A DNA stretch of 64,000 bases from positions 97,805 through 161,804 of the forward strand of contig JAJFJQ010000052.1 in the NCBI GenBank assembly GCA_021773835.1, written 5' to 3'. The position numbers were made by a program, and so were the translations under genes. Positions 12,701 through 24,845 of the stretch are shown in pieces. Source of the stretch: Gammaproteobacteria bacterium (GTDB lineage Bacteria > Pseudomonadota > Gammaproteobacteria > Ga0077536). Each line of letters starts with the position of its first letter. Within the stretch, counting starts at the first letter, position 1. The notes beneath the pieces are model-generated. The model had not been told where the DNA came from, searched no databases, and worked only from the letters and a program-made list of their open reading frames with translations.

Positions 12701-13600
12701 CGGTGCTATACCGGTCGGGTGATTATGGGTTTCAACCTTCATTAGCATGTGAACGTCTTCTTCGCGCTCGCTATAGCGAGAGGATTGCGGATCGGCGAAA
12801 AAGCGCGTCGCTAGGTACCCGGTCGTGACGGCAGAGTTATCGGTATAGGCCGACAGTACCTTGTTCGGAGCCCAGGTATGTGTGTGGCGTATCATCCCGA
12901 ACAGACTATGAGCTTGAGCTTGTTTATCGATCTGCCATTCGGCATTGAAAATTTTATGACGGCAATGTTCCGAGTTCGCCTGAGCGAACATCATCAGCTC
13001 GATATCGGTCGGGTCGCGGTCAAGTTGGGTATAGCGTTCTACGAGGTACTGTATTTCATCTTCAGCTAAGGCCAGTCCAAGCTCGTTATTCGCTTTGTCG
13101 AGCGCGCTACTGCCACCCGCCTTCAATGCAATCGACCCAAGTGCTTGTGGTGCCCCATGACTGGCGAATGCCTGCGCCTGTCGATGGTCCGTTAATAGCG
13201 TCTCAGTCATGCGGTCATGGATGAATGGCGCGATGATCCGCAGGTCGTCGGCGGCAACCTCGGCGAATTGCAATCGGGTTGCTCGCTCAAGATGTTGTAA
13301 ATTACCCAGACCGCAGTTACGCGCAATATCGGTGGCCTTGCTTGACCATGGGGAGATGGTGCCAAGCCTCGGCGTTACCAGAATTGAAAGCCCCGGATCG
13401 GATCGGTCGATAGTATTATCTCCGCCGACCAGGTCGCCGAGGCGTTCGAGTTCTGTCGCACTAGGGCTTCCATCAAACCATGCAAGGTAGACAAATTGGG
13501 TCTCGATAGTCTCGATCCCGGGGAGCGCTGTGCGTAATTGGCTTAGTAGTCGATCGCGCCGAAACTGAGATAGCGCCTGTGCGCCATAGAAAACGTGCAT
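9746..13600 (-). CDS. purL: Phosphoribosylformylglycinamidine synthase (large, single-chain form)
   Basis: Fourth step of purine synthesis: FGAR plus glutamine and ATP to FGAM. 1284 aa, the single-chain form typical of Gammaproteobacteria. The N-terminal domain begins [15 protein letters not shown]; the synthetase core has [13 protein letters not shown] [19 protein letters not shown] and GKDSMSMK; the C-terminal glutamine amidotransferase domain has [18 protein letters not shown], the nucleophile GVCNGCQML, and HPERA near the end. A leader hairpin (13623-13646) lies just upstream of the start. The 171-bp gap before it suggests its own promoter. Confidence 0.98.
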   Translation of the reverse strand: MHVFYGAQALSQFRRDRLLSQLRTALPGIETIETQFVYLAWFDGSPSATELERLGDLVGGDNTIDRSDPGLSILVTPRLGTISPWSSKATDIARNCGLGNLQHLERATRLQFAEVAADDLRIIAPFIHDRMTETLLTDHRQAQAFASHGAPQALGSIALKAGGSSALDKANNELGLALAEDEIQYLVERYTQLDRDPTDIELMMFAQANSEHCRHKIFNAEWQIDKQAQAHSLFGMIRHTHTWAPNKVLSAYTDNSAVTTGYLATRFFADPQSSRYSEREEDVHMLMKVETHNHPTGIAPYPGAATGSGGEIRDEGATGRGAIPKAGLTGFSVSHLRIPDFAQVWEQQRPQNPNLASAFEIMRDAPIGAAAFNNEFGRPALCGYFRCFEDHTVAGDVRGYDKPIMLAGGLGNIRGEHVEKRQIPAGTKIVVLGGPAMLIGLGGGAASSMSAGTSDSELDFASVQRDNPEMQRRCQEVINSCWAAGATNPLLSIHDVGAGGLANAVPEILHDSGRGGRIELRAIPNADPSMSPLAIWCNEAQERYVLAVDPDRVDQLELVCARERCPMAVIGEATADEHLLVHDNLLDCDVIDLPMDVIFGKPPKMFRDVSTQTRPSKAFATDNIAVSDAIHRVLSFPSVADKRFLITIGDRNVGGLSSRDQMVGRWQTPVADCAVTASGFGVYTGEAMAVGERSPLALLDAPASGRMAVGEALTNICATRIMRISDVVLSANWMAAAGHPGEDARLYETVHAVALELCPALGIVIPVGKDSMSMKSQWRDGSDDYAVSSPLSLIVSAFAPVVDIRQTLTPELQLDKGDSSLLFIDLAAGRQRLGASILTQCYANLGTEPPDLEDPSTLAAFFEVIQVLSEAGYLLAYHDRSDGGLIAMLCEMAFAARSGIDIDITTLGQDPIAALFSEELGVAIQVANIHLETVTRYLEETPSLGGHVHLLGHPNEDGCVRVQTGARPIFECDLATLLGSWSANTFQMQQTRDNPHCAQQELAAIVDLDDPGLHVAVTFEPSPPMRTATVITTRPRIAVLREQGVNGHVEMAAAFDRAGFDAIDVHMSDLIEQRRHLKEFNGIVACGGFSYGDVLGAGGGWAKSILFNSFAHEIFAEFFHRPTTFALGVCNGCQMLSHLSSLIPGAHKWPTFMRNLSEQFEARLVMAEVLDSPSILLREMAGTRAPIVVAHGEGRVGTRIADEANVCLRFVDNHGAVTEHYPYNPNGSIGGVTGLTSDDGRVTIMMPHPERAFLRTQYSWLDPSWTGDEGPWMKIFRNARSWLE

Positions 13601-13622
13601 GTGCTTCGTACCCTTCCCGGAA

Positions 13623-13646
13623 CGCCCGCTGCTATGCAGCCTGGCG
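13623..13646 (-). other. Hairpin in the purL leader
   Basis: Plus-strand reading: CGCC, c, GCTGC, loop TAT, GCAGC, ct, GGCG, so a 5-bp stem capped by a 3-base loop and extended by 4 more pairs across a small bulge. It lies about 25 bases upstream of the purL start in the presumed 5' leader. No T-tract follows. It may modulate translation or mRNA stability; no known riboswitch is recognised. Confidence 0.35.
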
Positions 13647-13771
13647 GGTGAGGTTGTCGGAATGTATGGGGTGCAAGGGTCTCTCGAGCTTGACTAAAAT
13701 AAGCGGTGCGACGATACCGCCGATGATACTGTAAAGCGACTCGACTCGCCTACGGTCAGTCATCCACTGCG

Positions 13772-14659
13772 CTAGGGTACTTCTTCCACCTTCACCCAAA
13801 CGCCGTAAATGTCAGACCCTTGGCGTCGTGTCCGGGCAAGTAGCGCGCTGTCATTCCCACTCGCCGCTTCATTGGCGCCGCCCAGCGGTATCCATTCACC
13901 GAGTCGGCCGCTTACGGTGGTTGATGAGGAGCGCGTATCGATGACACCGCGATCTCTGGGGTCGGCGCGCTGGAGTTGCGGTGCAATGTCTAAGGTTACG
14001 GTTTGCCCGTGTGTTCTCGGGGTGACGTAGAACCCGGATGACACATCGCGATAGTCGATCCCGTCGTAAACTACCACGCCCCGACGATCGTATACCGCAG
14101 AGCTATAGGGGTAGGGGAGCGACTGTCCGGTTTGAATCAGTGCCGGACGTCCTTCAACCGTTGTGACAAAGTGCGACACACGTCGGTCGTCGCTTGACTG
14201 CGTATTCAGCGCGCGGTACCGGATCGCATTACCGTTGCGATCGCGATAGCCAATACTGGCGCCGTCGTGGGAGCCTGGGTCGGGCAAGCGGCCGGACACG
14301 TTACCGGATCGGAAGCGTCCCGACATAGCGTTTTCCTGTATGCGCGACTGTTGGGCGACGTCTTGCTTCACTGTGATCTTGAGTGTTTTCGGTGCCCGAT
14401 CAAACGCCGCGAGGATGTTTTTTATCTCGGCAAGGTTTTCCGGAGTAGTCTTGATTATGAGCTGGTCATGCATACCGGTCGCGGTGCCACCGGGTGCCAC
14501 CAGCGGTTGTACAAGCGGTAATATATCGCTTGCCATGGCATGGCGGAGTTTGATGATCTCAAGCGTAAGTCCATCGGCTTTTGCCGCGGACCAGCTAATC
14601 AGTGCGGCGGCTAAATATGCAACCGTCGAAAATTTGGATCGATTTCTGCGCGTTCCCAT
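13772..14659 (-). CDS. Small secretin-like protein (secretin N-domain plus short C-terminal region)
   Basis: 295 aa. Signal peptide about residues 1-28, ending AAKA before DGLTLEI. Residues 30-100 form a NolW-type secretin N-domain (IIKLRHAMASDILPLVQPLV, then LIIKTTPENLAEIKNILAAFD). The rest (PALIQTGQSLPYPYSS, HGQTVTLDIAPQLQ) resembles part of a secretin barrel domain but is far too short for a full one. No GspE or GspF neighbour exists in the window. The first 49 bases overlap the end of the upstream gene. Conserved small secretin-like proteins of this kind are known from gammaproteobacterial genomes, function unknown to me. Confidence 0.7.
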   Translation of the reverse strand: MGTRRNRSKFSTVAYLAAALISWSAAKADGLTLEIIKLRHAMASDILPLVQPLVAPGGTATGMHDQLIIKTTPENLAEIKNILAAFDRAPKTLKITVKQDVAQQSRIQENAMSGRFRSGNVSGRLPDPGSHDGASIGYRDRNGNAIRYRALNTQSSDDRRVSHFVTTVEGRPALIQTGQSLPYPYSSAVYDRRGVVVYDGIDYRDVSSGFYVTPRTHGQTVTLDIAPQLQRADPRDRGVIDTRSSSTTVSGRLGEWIPLGGANEAASGNDSALLARTRRQGSDIYGVWVKVEEVP

Positions 14660-15105
14660 ATTTCTTCAAACCGCCCTGTGAGGTCTGCGGCGCGTCGCTT
14701 ATCATTATGACTGGCGATTGCCTCATAACGATCGGCGAAGCGCCGGTGAATATATGCTGTGTTATCGGCGAGTAGCATCGCTTCATTAAAGTTTTTGTAG
14801 TCCCGCCCAGGTTTGCGTATCGCAATGAAGCTCGATAGGCGTGAGCACAGCTCTATCAATCGATGGCCACGTGACACCACCGGACCAATGTCGGTGACCA
14901 GTAGCCTGATCCGGGCCAAGCGGTTATTCAACGCTATTTGCTTGACCGCTTCAACGAAAGGCGCTTGATCGTATAAGGCTGGGTCGAGATGGCGGCTCGC
15001 AATATCGAGCGTACGGTGGCAGCCTGTCACCATCTCGAGCGCGATTTCACGCAGTTCCTCGCTTGTTTCAATCGTAAATTCTTCAACTTCGGCGGCGTCT
15101 GACAT
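14611..15105 (-). CDS. Conserved protein with PLD-like domain (DUF7931-type, tentative)
   Basis: 164 aa from ATG 15105 (MSDAAEVEEF...); a GTG at 15111 would add two residues. Visible strings are LDIASRHLDPALYDQAPFVEAVKQIAL, ARIRLLVTDIGPVVSRGHRLIELCSRLSSF and ADNTAYIHRRFADRYEA. They fit a conserved gammaproteobacterial domain related to phospholipase D folds but without a recognisable HKD motif. It starts 7 bases after the purB stop and overlaps the mini-secretin by 49 bases, so all three are probably one transcript. Function unknown. Confidence 0.7.
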   Translation of the reverse strand: MSDAAEVEEFTIETSEELREIALEMVTGCHRTLDIASRHLDPALYDQAPFVEAVKQIALNNRLARIRLLVTDIGPVVSRGHRLIELCSRLSSFIAIRKPGRDYKNFNEAMLLADNTAYIHRRFADRYEAIASHNDKRRAADLTGRFEEIWERAEIDPNFRRLHI

Positions 15106-15111
15106 GAACAC

Positions 15112-17531
<2,420 letters not shown>

Positions 17532-17684
17532 TTGCTAACGTGGTTCTGTGTGTCGTGCCTACAGTAAGAAACCTTTGTATTACGCGCAAGTCACCAAACG
17601 CCGACATCGCAATCGGTGCTTGGTATCGAATTGACCAAAACGGCGCTAAGCTGTCATACGTATCTCAGCTATATTGGATAGGCA

Positions 17685-18317
17685 TTGGAAAAGACCGTCG
17701 TTGCTCGCCGTTTTCGTGGTTTTCTACCGGTCGTGGTTGATGTCGAGACCGGTGGTTTCGATGCCAAGCGTGACGCCTTGCTTGAAATGGCGGCCGTGTT
17801 GCTAGCTTGGTCAGCGGAACGTGGTTGGCATCGGGGCGAGACCATCGCCCACCACATCGAACCTTTCGCCGGCGCAAATCTCGAGGAGGCATCGCTGCAG
17901 TTTAATAAAATTGATCCGTATCACCCGTTTCGCATGGCGGTACCGGAAGAAAAAGCGGTGAACGATGTCTTCAAGGTTGTGCGCGAGGCCGTTGCCGCAC
18001 ACGGATGTACCCGAGCTATTCTGGTCGGCCATAATCCCGCTTTCGACCTTGCGTTTGTCAAAGCCGCCGCCCAACGGCTAAAAATAAAGAAAAACCCGTT
18101 CCATCAATTCAGTACTTTTGACACCGCAGCGATCGCCGGCGTGGCACTGGGGCAGACGGTGCTGTCGCGCGCAATCGAGGCCGCCGGGATCGAATGGGAC
18201 CCGGACGAAGCGCATTCCGCCGTGTACGATGCTGAGAAGACCGCCGATCTTTTCTGTTCGATTGTAAATCGCTGGGACGAATATAACCGGCAGTCACAAG
18301 ATAAAGGCGGCGGCTAG
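17685..18317 (+). CDS. rnt: Ribonuclease T
   Basis: 3'-5' exoribonuclease that trims tRNA and other stable RNA 3' ends; acts as a dimer. 210 aa. DEDDh residues: Asp19 and Glu21 in VVVDVETGGFDA, Asp in GHNPAFDLAF, and His plus Asp in DEAHSAVYDAEKTADLF. The start is TTG, chosen because the ARRFRGFLPVVVDVETGG segment aligns with the family N-terminus and no better start lies nearby. Its TAG stop overlaps the convergent mtaD stop in the shared bases CTAG at 18314-18317. Confidence 0.95.
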   Translation: MEKTVVARRFRGFLPVVVDVETGGFDAKRDALLEMAAVLLAWSAERGWHRGETIAHHIEPFAGANLEEASLQFNKIDPYHPFRMAVPEEKAVNDVFKVVREAVAAHGCTRAILVGHNPAFDLAFVKAAAQRLKIKKNPFHQFSTFDTAAIAGVALGQTVLSRAIEAAGIEWDPDEAHSAVYDAEKTADLFCSIVNRWDEYNRQSQDKGGG

Positions 18318-19627
18318 TTTTTTATTCGATCGCGCCAGTGATCGGTGGTCTGCTTCAACGATGCAATATCGACGTTCGTAAGCTTTCGCTCGGCAACGAC
18401 CCGCCGCCCGGCAACCCAGACATTAGAAATTTGATCGCGGTGTCCGGAATATACGAGTTGTGAAATTGGGTCATAGAGCGGCGCGGCGCCAATCCCACCC
18501 AAATCAACCGCAACAATGTCAGCAAGTTTCCCAGCCTCTAATGAGCCGAGATCCGCCTCCATGCCCAGCGCTTTGGCGCCGCAATAAGTAGCCATGCGTA
18601 GCACCTGAGATGCCGGGGCCGCAGCCGGATCATTGGCGACACCTTTTGCAAGGAGTGCGGCGGTACGCATTTCGCTCAGCATATCGAGGTCGTTATTACT
18701 CGCCGCGCCGTCCGTTCCCAACGCTACATTGACTCCTGCTTCGAGTAATTGTGCTACGGGACAAAATCCGCTGGCCAACTTCAGATTGGATTCAGGGCAA
18801 TGCACGACACTCACGCCGGCCCGTGCGAGCTCTGCGATTTCGTCGTTGTTGAGCGCGGTCATGTGGACCGCGATGAGCCGGTGCGACAATAGTCCGAGTT
18901 CCGCTAAGCGCGCCAGTGGGCGGCGGCCGTCTTCGGCGTTTGCTTGATCCACTTCGCGTTGAGTTTCGTGCACATGCATCTGGATTGGAACGTCTAGCTC
19001 TTCGGCCAAGGTCGCGATGCGACGCAAGGTGTCATCGTCTACGGTATACGGCGCATGTGGCGCAAAGGCCGTGTGAATGATCGGGTGGGTTCGATAGCGA
19101 TCATGCACGCGCTGACCATTATGTAGGTACTCATCGACGTTAGCGGCCCATGCGCTGGGAAAGCCGATGACAATCATCCCAACCACAGCGCGTATACCTG
19201 CTTCGATGGCGGCGGCGGCGGCCTCGTCCGGGAAGAAATACATATCATTAAAGCAAGTGGTGCCAGAACGCAGCATCTCAGACGCTGCGAGTAGGCTCCC
19301 ATCATGCACGAAATTGCGGTCCACACAACGAGCCTCGGCCGGCCAGATATGGTCCCGAAGCCACGGTTCTAATGGGATATCGTCCGCGAGCCCACGGAAT
19401 AGGGTCATCGCGGCATGGGCGTGACAATTGATTAATCCCGGAATGAGCGCATGGTCTTTAAGCGCGATCTCATGGTCGGTAGTGAAATTTTGCGATACCC
19501 GTGCGCTTGGCAGCACATCGACAATGCGGTCCCCGAGAATGGCAACGCAATGATCGGACAGGGTCACACCACTCGGTTCGATTGGAATGACCCAATCGGC
19601 ATGCAGAATTTGGTCAACGTGTTGCAA
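18314..19627 (-). CDS. mtaD: 5-methylthioadenosine/S-adenosylhomocysteine deaminase (TRZ/ATZ family)
   Basis: Amidohydrolase-superfamily enzyme. 437 aa with metal ligands in INCHAHAAMTLFRG and MHVHETQREV and the LGTDGAASNNDLDM loop. In Pseudomonas aeruginosa the equivalent enzyme deaminates methylthioadenosine to methylthioinosine, and I infer that role because an MTI phosphorylase (36512-37252) and an MTR-1-P isomerase (next door, divergent) are in the same window. S-adenosylhomocysteine or another N-heterocycle remains possible. The 235-bp divergent gap to mtnA is presumably a shared control region, though I see no clear operator. Confidence 0.88.
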   Translation of the reverse strand: MQHVDQILHADWVIPIEPSGVTLSDHCVAILGDRIVDVLPSARVSQNFTTDHEIALKDHALIPGLINCHAHAAMTLFRGLADDIPLEPWLRDHIWPAEARCVDRNFVHDGSLLAASEMLRSGTTCFNDMYFFPDEAAAAAIEAGIRAVVGMIVIGFPSAWAANVDEYLHNGQRVHDRYRTHPIIHTAFAPHAPYTVDDDTLRRIATLAEELDVPIQMHVHETQREVDQANAEDGRRPLARLAELGLLSHRLIAVHMTALNNDEIAELARAGVSVVHCPESNLKLASGFCPVAQLLEAGVNVALGTDGAASNNDLDMLSEMRTAALLAKGVANDPAAAPASQVLRMATYCGAKALGMEADLGSLEAGKLADIVAVDLGGIGAAPLYDPISQLVYSGHRDQISNVWVAGRRVVAERKLTNVDIASLKQTTDHWRDRIKN

Positions 19628-19862
19628 CTTCGATCCTCACCGGCAGCACAATGCGGCCCTACCTTACCAGAGTGTCGAAAACCTGTGTCGGCTATCGCGG
19701 TGAAAGATCCTTGGTAAATCTGGACTGCTATTAATCTCGACTGTCGGGGGATGATGGGCGGCTACGTATTGAATGTTCCCATCTCGCGAGGATGTTGGCC
19801 CAGGCGCATTCGAAATTGATGGCTTGCGGTAACATAGCGAGTTTTCCCGCAGACACAACGGT

Positions 19863-20906
19863 ATGACTGACTACGCTTCAAGTGTTCGAACGCTTTATTG
19901 GGAAGATGGCGGTTTGATGTTGCTTGATCAACGTCAACTTCCCCACCAGGTCGAATACGTTAGATGCGTTGCGGTTGAGCAGGTTGTGGCGGCAATCGAG
20001 ACAATGGTCGTGCGCGGGGCGCCGGCGATTGGAATCGCGGCAGCGTACGGCATTGTGTTGGCTGTCGGTAGCGCTTTCGAAAAACACGGCAGCCGATGGC
20101 CGCAGCACGTAGACCCACAAATCGATGCATTGGAGAAATCGCGTCCAACGGCGGTCAATTTAAGGTGGGCGATCGATGCGATGCGAAAGCACTTCCCGGC
20201 GCCCGCTGGCGATCCGCGTCCGACTCTGCTGGACGTTGCCGAACGTCTACACCGAGAGGACGTCGCTGCCAACCGGGCGATTGGAGAACATGGTGCTATC
20301 TACCTCGAAGCAAATGCCCAGGTGCTAACGCATTGTAATGCCGGCGCGCTGGCAACGGCAGGTTATGGTACTGCCTTAGGGGTCGTTCGTAGTGCGTGGC
20401 GTTTAGGAAATATCCAGCGCGTTTATGCAACGGAGACGCGCCCGTGGTTGCAAGGTGCACGACTAACTACTTGGGAGCTGCAGCAAGATGGCATCCCAGT
20501 AACCTTGATTGCTGATAGCGCAGCTGCGCAATTGATGCACGGGGGTGGTATTAATTGCGTGATCACTGGTGCGGATCGGATCGCCGCGAATGGTGACGTC
20601 GCAAACAAGATCGGTACTTACACACTGGCACTTTGCGCACGTGCGCATGGGGTACGGTTCATGGTCGCAGCACCGTTATCGACCATCGACCAAACGGCGC
20701 CAAATGGCGCGGCGATTCCGATCGAGCAGCGACCCGCAGAAGAATTACTGAGCTACCAAGGACACAAGACCGCGCCACTCGGCGTGCCCGCCTATAACCC
20801 GGTTTTTGATGTTACACCGGCCGCTTTAATTGACACTTTGGTGACCGAGGTGGGGGCCTTAGACGGGCCCGACTTCGCCTCGATAGCGGGGCTTTTTAAG
20901 ACCTAA
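19863..20906 (+). CDS. mtnA: S-methyl-5-thioribose-1-phosphate isomerase
   Basis: Methionine salvage: methylthioribose-1-phosphate to methylthioribulose-1-phosphate. 347 aa, eIF2B-like fold. Typical strings: TLYWEDGGLMLLDQRQLP at the N-terminus, MVVRGAPAIGIAAAYG, VLTHCNAGALATAGYGTALG (catalytic Cys), VYATETRPWLQGARLT, GADRIAANGDVANKIGTY (Asp) and YNPVFDVTPAALI near the C-terminus. Divergent from mtaD. The later salvage genes (mtnB, C, D) are not in the window. Confidence 0.97.
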   Translation: MTDYASSVRTLYWEDGGLMLLDQRQLPHQVEYVRCVAVEQVVAAIETMVVRGAPAIGIAAAYGIVLAVGSAFEKHGSRWPQHVDPQIDALEKSRPTAVNLRWAIDAMRKHFPAPAGDPRPTLLDVAERLHREDVAANRAIGEHGAIYLEANAQVLTHCNAGALATAGYGTALGVVRSAWRLGNIQRVYATETRPWLQGARLTTWELQQDGIPVTLIADSAAAQLMHGGGINCVITGADRIAANGDVANKIGTYTLALCARAHGVRFMVAAPLSTIDQTAPNGAAIPIEQRPAEELLSYQGHKTAPLGVPAYNPVFDVTPAALIDTLVTEVGALDGPDFASIAGLFKT

Positions 20907-20944
20907 AATTGGCCCTATTTTGGCGTGCGTTCCGGGCGTAATGA

Positions 20945-20953
20945 TGGTATAAT
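20945..20953 (+). promoter_or_regulatory. Extended -10 promoter for gyrA
   Basis: TGGTATAAT at 20945-20953 is a perfect TGn extended -10 with consensus TATAAT. No good -35 sits 16-18 bases upstream, which is usual for this class. The gyrA ATG is 59 bases downstream. Confidence 0.7.
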
Positions 20954-21011
20954 TTCGCTGTTTGAATCGCCACTAAAATCCCTTTTAATTTAGATACTTA
21001 CAGACCTCGAA

Positions 21012-23579
21012 ATGGCAGATTTCGCACGCCAACTCATACCCGTCAATATCGAAGACGAGATGCGCCAATCGTATATGGATTATGCGATGAGCGTGATCGT
21101 CGGTCGCGCCCTTCCAGACGTCCGCGACGGCCTTAAACCGGTGCACCGGCGGGCGCTGTTTACGATGAGCGAAAACAGCAACGACTGGAACAAACCGTAC
21201 CGGAAATCGGCACGTATTGTCGGTGACGTAATGGGTAAGTATCACCCGCATGGCGACTCCGCCATTTACGACACCATTGTGAGAATGGCGCAACCGTTTT
21301 CGCTGCGCTATATGCTTGTCGACGGGCAGGGTAATTTTGGCTCGGTGGACGGTGATGCGCCCGCCGCAATGCGTTACACCGAAGTCAGAATGGCACGCAT
21401 CGCGCACGAATTAATTGCCGATTTAGATAAGGACACGGTCGACTTCCAACCCAACTATGATGGCTCCCTGAATGAGCCAGTCGTTTTCCCGACCCGCATT
21501 CCCAACCTGTTGGTTAACGGATCGAGTGGAATTGCCGTTGGCATGGCGACCAACATTCCGCCCCACAATCTGACCGAAGTGGTCAATGCTTGTATAGCGA
21601 TCATTGATAATCCGGCGATTGAGATGACCGAATTATTCGAGTTGATCCCCGGACCGGATTTTCCTACTGCTGGGATCATTAACGGTTCGGCTGGGATCCG
21701 CGAGGCCTACCGCACCGGACGTGGCCGGATCTATGTGCGCGCCCGTGCAGAAATCCAGGGCGAAGAAGGCGAGATGCAGCGCATCATCGTGCATGAACTG
21801 CCGTATCAAGTGAACAAGGCGCGGTTGCTCGAGAAGATCGCCGAACTGGTTAAAGAGAAAAAGATTGAAGGTATTCGCAGCGATGGATTGCGCGACGAAT
21901 CCGACAAAGAAGGCATGCGGGTCGTCATTGAGCTCAAACGCGGTGAAAACGCCGACGTGCTGTTGAATAATCTTTATCGGCAGACGCAGATGCAAACGGT
22001 GTTTGGTATTAACACGGTTGCGCTGGTTGATGGCCAACCGAAGACGCTTGATCTCAAGACAATACTTGAGTGTTTTGTCAGACATCGCCGTGAAGTTGTC
22101 ACTCGGCGAACCTTGTTTGAGCTACGCAAAGCACGCGAGCGCGCACACGTGTTGGAGGGACTTGCAGTAGCCTTGGCCAATATCGATCCGATCATCGCCT
22201 TGATCAAGGCATCTCCAACCCCAGCCGAAGCGCGCACGAGCTTGCTCGCGCAAGACTGGGCGCCAGGGATCGTCTTGGAGATGTTGGAACGAACAGGGGC
22301 AGAAGTATCGCGTCCTGACGACTTGCCGGAATCCTGCGGTCTACATAATGGCAGGTACCGGCTATCCGAGCGCCAAGCAAAAGAAATACTCGAAATGCGC
22401 TTGCAGCGTTTGACGGCGCTCGAGCACGACAAAATTATTGACGAATATAAGGCCATACTGGAGCAGATAGACGACCTACTTGATATCCTCGCGCGCCCGG
22501 AACGGTTGATGCAGGTGATCCGAGACGAGCTAATCGAGATACGCGAACAATACGGCGATGAACGTCGTACTGAGATCGTGGAATCGCAAGAACATCTCTC
22601 TTTGGAAGACTTGATCAGCGAAGAGGATGTGGTCGTAACTTTCTCCCACACGGGATATGCAAAATCGCAGCCGATCGATGTCTATCGCTCGCAGCGGCGT
22701 GGCGGCAAGGGCAAAACCGCGACTACAACGAAGGAAGAAGACTTCGTCGATAAGTTATTTATTGCGAGTACCCATGACACCATTTTGTGTTTTTCGACGC
22801 TGGGCAAGTTGTATTGGCTGAAGGTTTACGAACTCCCGCAAGCGAGCCGCACGGCACGTGGCCGACCGCTGGTCAACCTGCTGCCGCTTGGCGAAGGCGA
22901 ACGTATAACGGCCGTATTACCGATTAAGGAATTTGATGCCGAACTCTATGTATTGATGGCGACCCGCCGAGGAACCGTTAAGAAAACGTCGCTCGACCAG
23001 TTCTCGCGTCCGCGCGCGAACGGCATTATCGCCGTCGACCTCGATTCCAACGACAGTCTTGTGGGGGTCTCATTGACGGACGGCGGTAGCGATATCATGT
23101 TGGTCAGTTCGAGCGGTAAGGCGATACGGTTTTCGGAAACGGCGGTGCGGCCGATGGGACGCACCGCGCGCGGTGTTCGCGGCATTCGACTAAGTGACGA
23201 GCATGAAGTTATTTCCCTGATTCCGGTTGACCCGACGCAAGCGATCCTGTTCGCAACACAAAATGGTTATGGCAAGAGAACCGCGGTGGATGAATTTCCG
23301 ACGAAGGGGCGTGGTGGTCAGGGCGTCATTGCGATACAAGCTAGCGCACGCAACGGTCCCGTCATTGGTGCGGTATCCGTGCTTGAGGACGAGGAGATCA
23401 TGCTGATAAGCGATGGCGGTACGCTGGTACGAACCCCTGTCAGTGGTGTTTCAATACTTGGCCGTAATACCCAAGGTGTGCGGTTAATCAACATCGCGGC
23501 GGACGAAAAATTGGTCGGCGTGGAACCCGTTGCCGAATATCAAGCAGATGATGCCGCCGACGACGAGCACGAGACATGA
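21012..23579 (+). CDS. gyrA: DNA gyrase subunit A
   Basis: Breaks and rejoins DNA in the A2B2 gyrase that introduces negative supercoils. 855 aa. Numbering matches E. coli at the N-terminus: active-site Tyr122 in AAMRYTEVR, and the quinolone region [14 protein letters not shown] has wild-type Ser83 and Asp87. The GyrA box QRRGGKG precedes the C-terminal beta-pinwheel, so this is gyrase and not ParC. It is followed by pheA after 78 bp; serC, often found there in Pseudomonas relatives, is absent. Confidence 0.99.
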   Translation: MADFARQLIPVNIEDEMRQSYMDYAMSVIVGRALPDVRDGLKPVHRRALFTMSENSNDWNKPYRKSARIVGDVMGKYHPHGDSAIYDTIVRMAQPFSLRYMLVDGQGNFGSVDGDAPAAMRYTEVRMARIAHELIADLDKDTVDFQPNYDGSLNEPVVFPTRIPNLLVNGSSGIAVGMATNIPPHNLTEVVNACIAIIDNPAIEMTELFELIPGPDFPTAGIINGSAGIREAYRTGRGRIYVRARAEIQGEEGEMQRIIVHELPYQVNKARLLEKIAELVKEKKIEGIRSDGLRDESDKEGMRVVIELKRGENADVLLNNLYRQTQMQTVFGINTVALVDGQPKTLDLKTILECFVRHRREVVTRRTLFELRKARERAHVLEGLAVALANIDPIIALIKASPTPAEARTSLLAQDWAPGIVLEMLERTGAEVSRPDDLPESCGLHNGRYRLSERQAKEILEMRLQRLTALEHDKIIDEYKAILEQIDDLLDILARPERLMQVIRDELIEIREQYGDERRTEIVESQEHLSLEDLISEEDVVVTFSHTGYAKSQPIDVYRSQRRGGKGKTATTTKEEDFVDKLFIASTHDTILCFSTLGKLYWLKVYELPQASRTARGRPLVNLLPLGEGERITAVLPIKEFDAELYVLMATRRGTVKKTSLDQFSRPRANGIIAVDLDSNDSLVGVSLTDGGSDIMLVSSSGKAIRFSETAVRPMGRTARGVRGIRLSDEHEVISLIPVDPTQAILFATQNGYGKRTAVDEFPTKGRGGQGVIAIQASARNGPVIGAVSVLEDEEIMLISDGGTLVRTPVSGVSILGRNTQGVRLINIAADEKLVGVEPVAEYQADDAADDEHET

Positions 23580-23657
23580 GTGTTCGAGCCCTGGACTGAG
23601 CGCTGTATCGCACGGCGGTGGTAGCATGTAGTCCCCGGTAGAGGATCGCTAATTAGC

Positions 23658-24749
23658 ATGGCGGACGAAGAAAAAGTGCTCAACGCGCTGCGTGCTGATA
23701 TCGATGCCGTCGATAACGAATTACTGCGCCTGATAAATGAGCGTGCCCGACTCGCGCAGGAAGTCGGCCAAGTAAAGCAAAAAAGCGGCGAAGACGCCGT
23801 GTTCTATCGACCCGAGCGCGAGGCAGCAATATTGCGCCGTGTGCTTGAGCAAAATCCTGGTCCACTGTCGGCGCCAGAGGCGACACGTTTAATACGAGAA
23901 ATTATGTCGGCGTGTCTGGCCCTCGAACGCCAGCTCCGCGTCGCCTATCTAGGCCCGAAGGGGACGTACACTCATCTGGCGGCGCTCAAGCATTTCGGTG
24001 GATCGATCAACGGTGCGCCGGTTTCCAGTATCGAAGAAGTGATGCGCGAGGTGGAGGCTGGAAGTGCCGATTTTGGGGTCGTTCCGGTCGAAAACTCATT
24101 GGAAGGCGGGGTTAATCAGACGCTCGATGCGATGCGCGATTCGCCACTTAGGATCTGCGGCGAGGTTGTCCTTAGTATTCACCACCAGCTGTTGTCCAGC
24201 GCGACCGACATTAGCGACATCAAACGGGTTTATGCACATCCTCAGGCGCTTGGTCAGTGTCGCCGATGGCTTGCGCAAAACCTGCCGGATGCAGAATGTA
24301 TACCGGTGAGTAGTAACGGCGAGGCCGCGCGGCAGGTTCGCGCCGAAGCTGATGCGGCGGCGATTGCTGGCGTTGTTGCGGCCGAAATTTATGCGCTTGG
24401 GACTTTGCATAAGAACATCGAGGACCACCCGGGCAATACGACTCGATTTGTGGTCCTCGGTGATAGCTCACCGCCACCGAGTGGTAAAGACGTGACGTCG
24501 ATAATGTTCACTACACCGAATCGGCCCGGCGCTCTACATGATGTCCTAGGTGTGTTGTCGGACGCGAAGATCAGCATGACTCGTATTGAGTCACGTCCGC
24601 TGCGACAAGAGTCGTGGGACTACGTGTTTTTCGTGGACATTGATGGCCACGCGGACATTGAAACGGTGCGTAATGCGTTGGTGGCGCTTGAAGATAAGAC
24701 GTCGCAGTTAAAGATTTTGGGTTCGTATCCGCGGGCGGTCTTCTCGTAG
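23658..24749 (+). CDS. pheA: Bifunctional chorismate mutase/prephenate dehydratase (P-protein)
   Basis: Chorismate to prephenate to phenylpyruvate, the phenylalanine branch. 363 aa: AroQ-type chorismate mutase about residues 5-90 (LRADIDAVDNELLRLINERA), prephenate dehydratase about 93-270 (VAYLGPKGTYTHLAALKHFG, then GVVPVENSLEGGVNQTLD) and a C-terminal ACT domain about 278-355 (TSIMFTTPNRPGALHDVLGV, SRIES-like TRIESRPLRQESWDYVFFVD) for Phe feedback. The 96 bp to tyrA lack hisC, which often lies there. Confidence 0.97.
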   Translation: MADEEKVLNALRADIDAVDNELLRLINERARLAQEVGQVKQKSGEDAVFYRPEREAAILRRVLEQNPGPLSAPEATRLIREIMSACLALERQLRVAYLGPKGTYTHLAALKHFGGSINGAPVSSIEEVMREVEAGSADFGVVPVENSLEGGVNQTLDAMRDSPLRICGEVVLSIHHQLLSSATDISDIKRVYAHPQALGQCRRWLAQNLPDAECIPVSSNGEAARQVRAEADAAAIAGVVAAEIYALGTLHKNIEDHPGNTTRFVVLGDSSPPPSGKDVTSIMFTTPNRPGALHDVLGVLSDAKISMTRIESRPLRQESWDYVFFVDIDGHADIETVRNALVALEDKTSQLKILGSYPRAVFS

Positions 24750-24845
24750 AATAGTAGGTCGATCAGAAGTTTCATCGATATTCGTCTGTTCATACGTCAA
24801 ACCTTTGTCGGCGCGCGCAACCCCATTTTTTCAAAGGACTTCTAG

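Noticed and set aside
21974..22651. 225-residue frame opposite gyrA
   Set aside because: Ser/Arg-rich low-complexity translation antisense to the conserved gyrA coding sequence.
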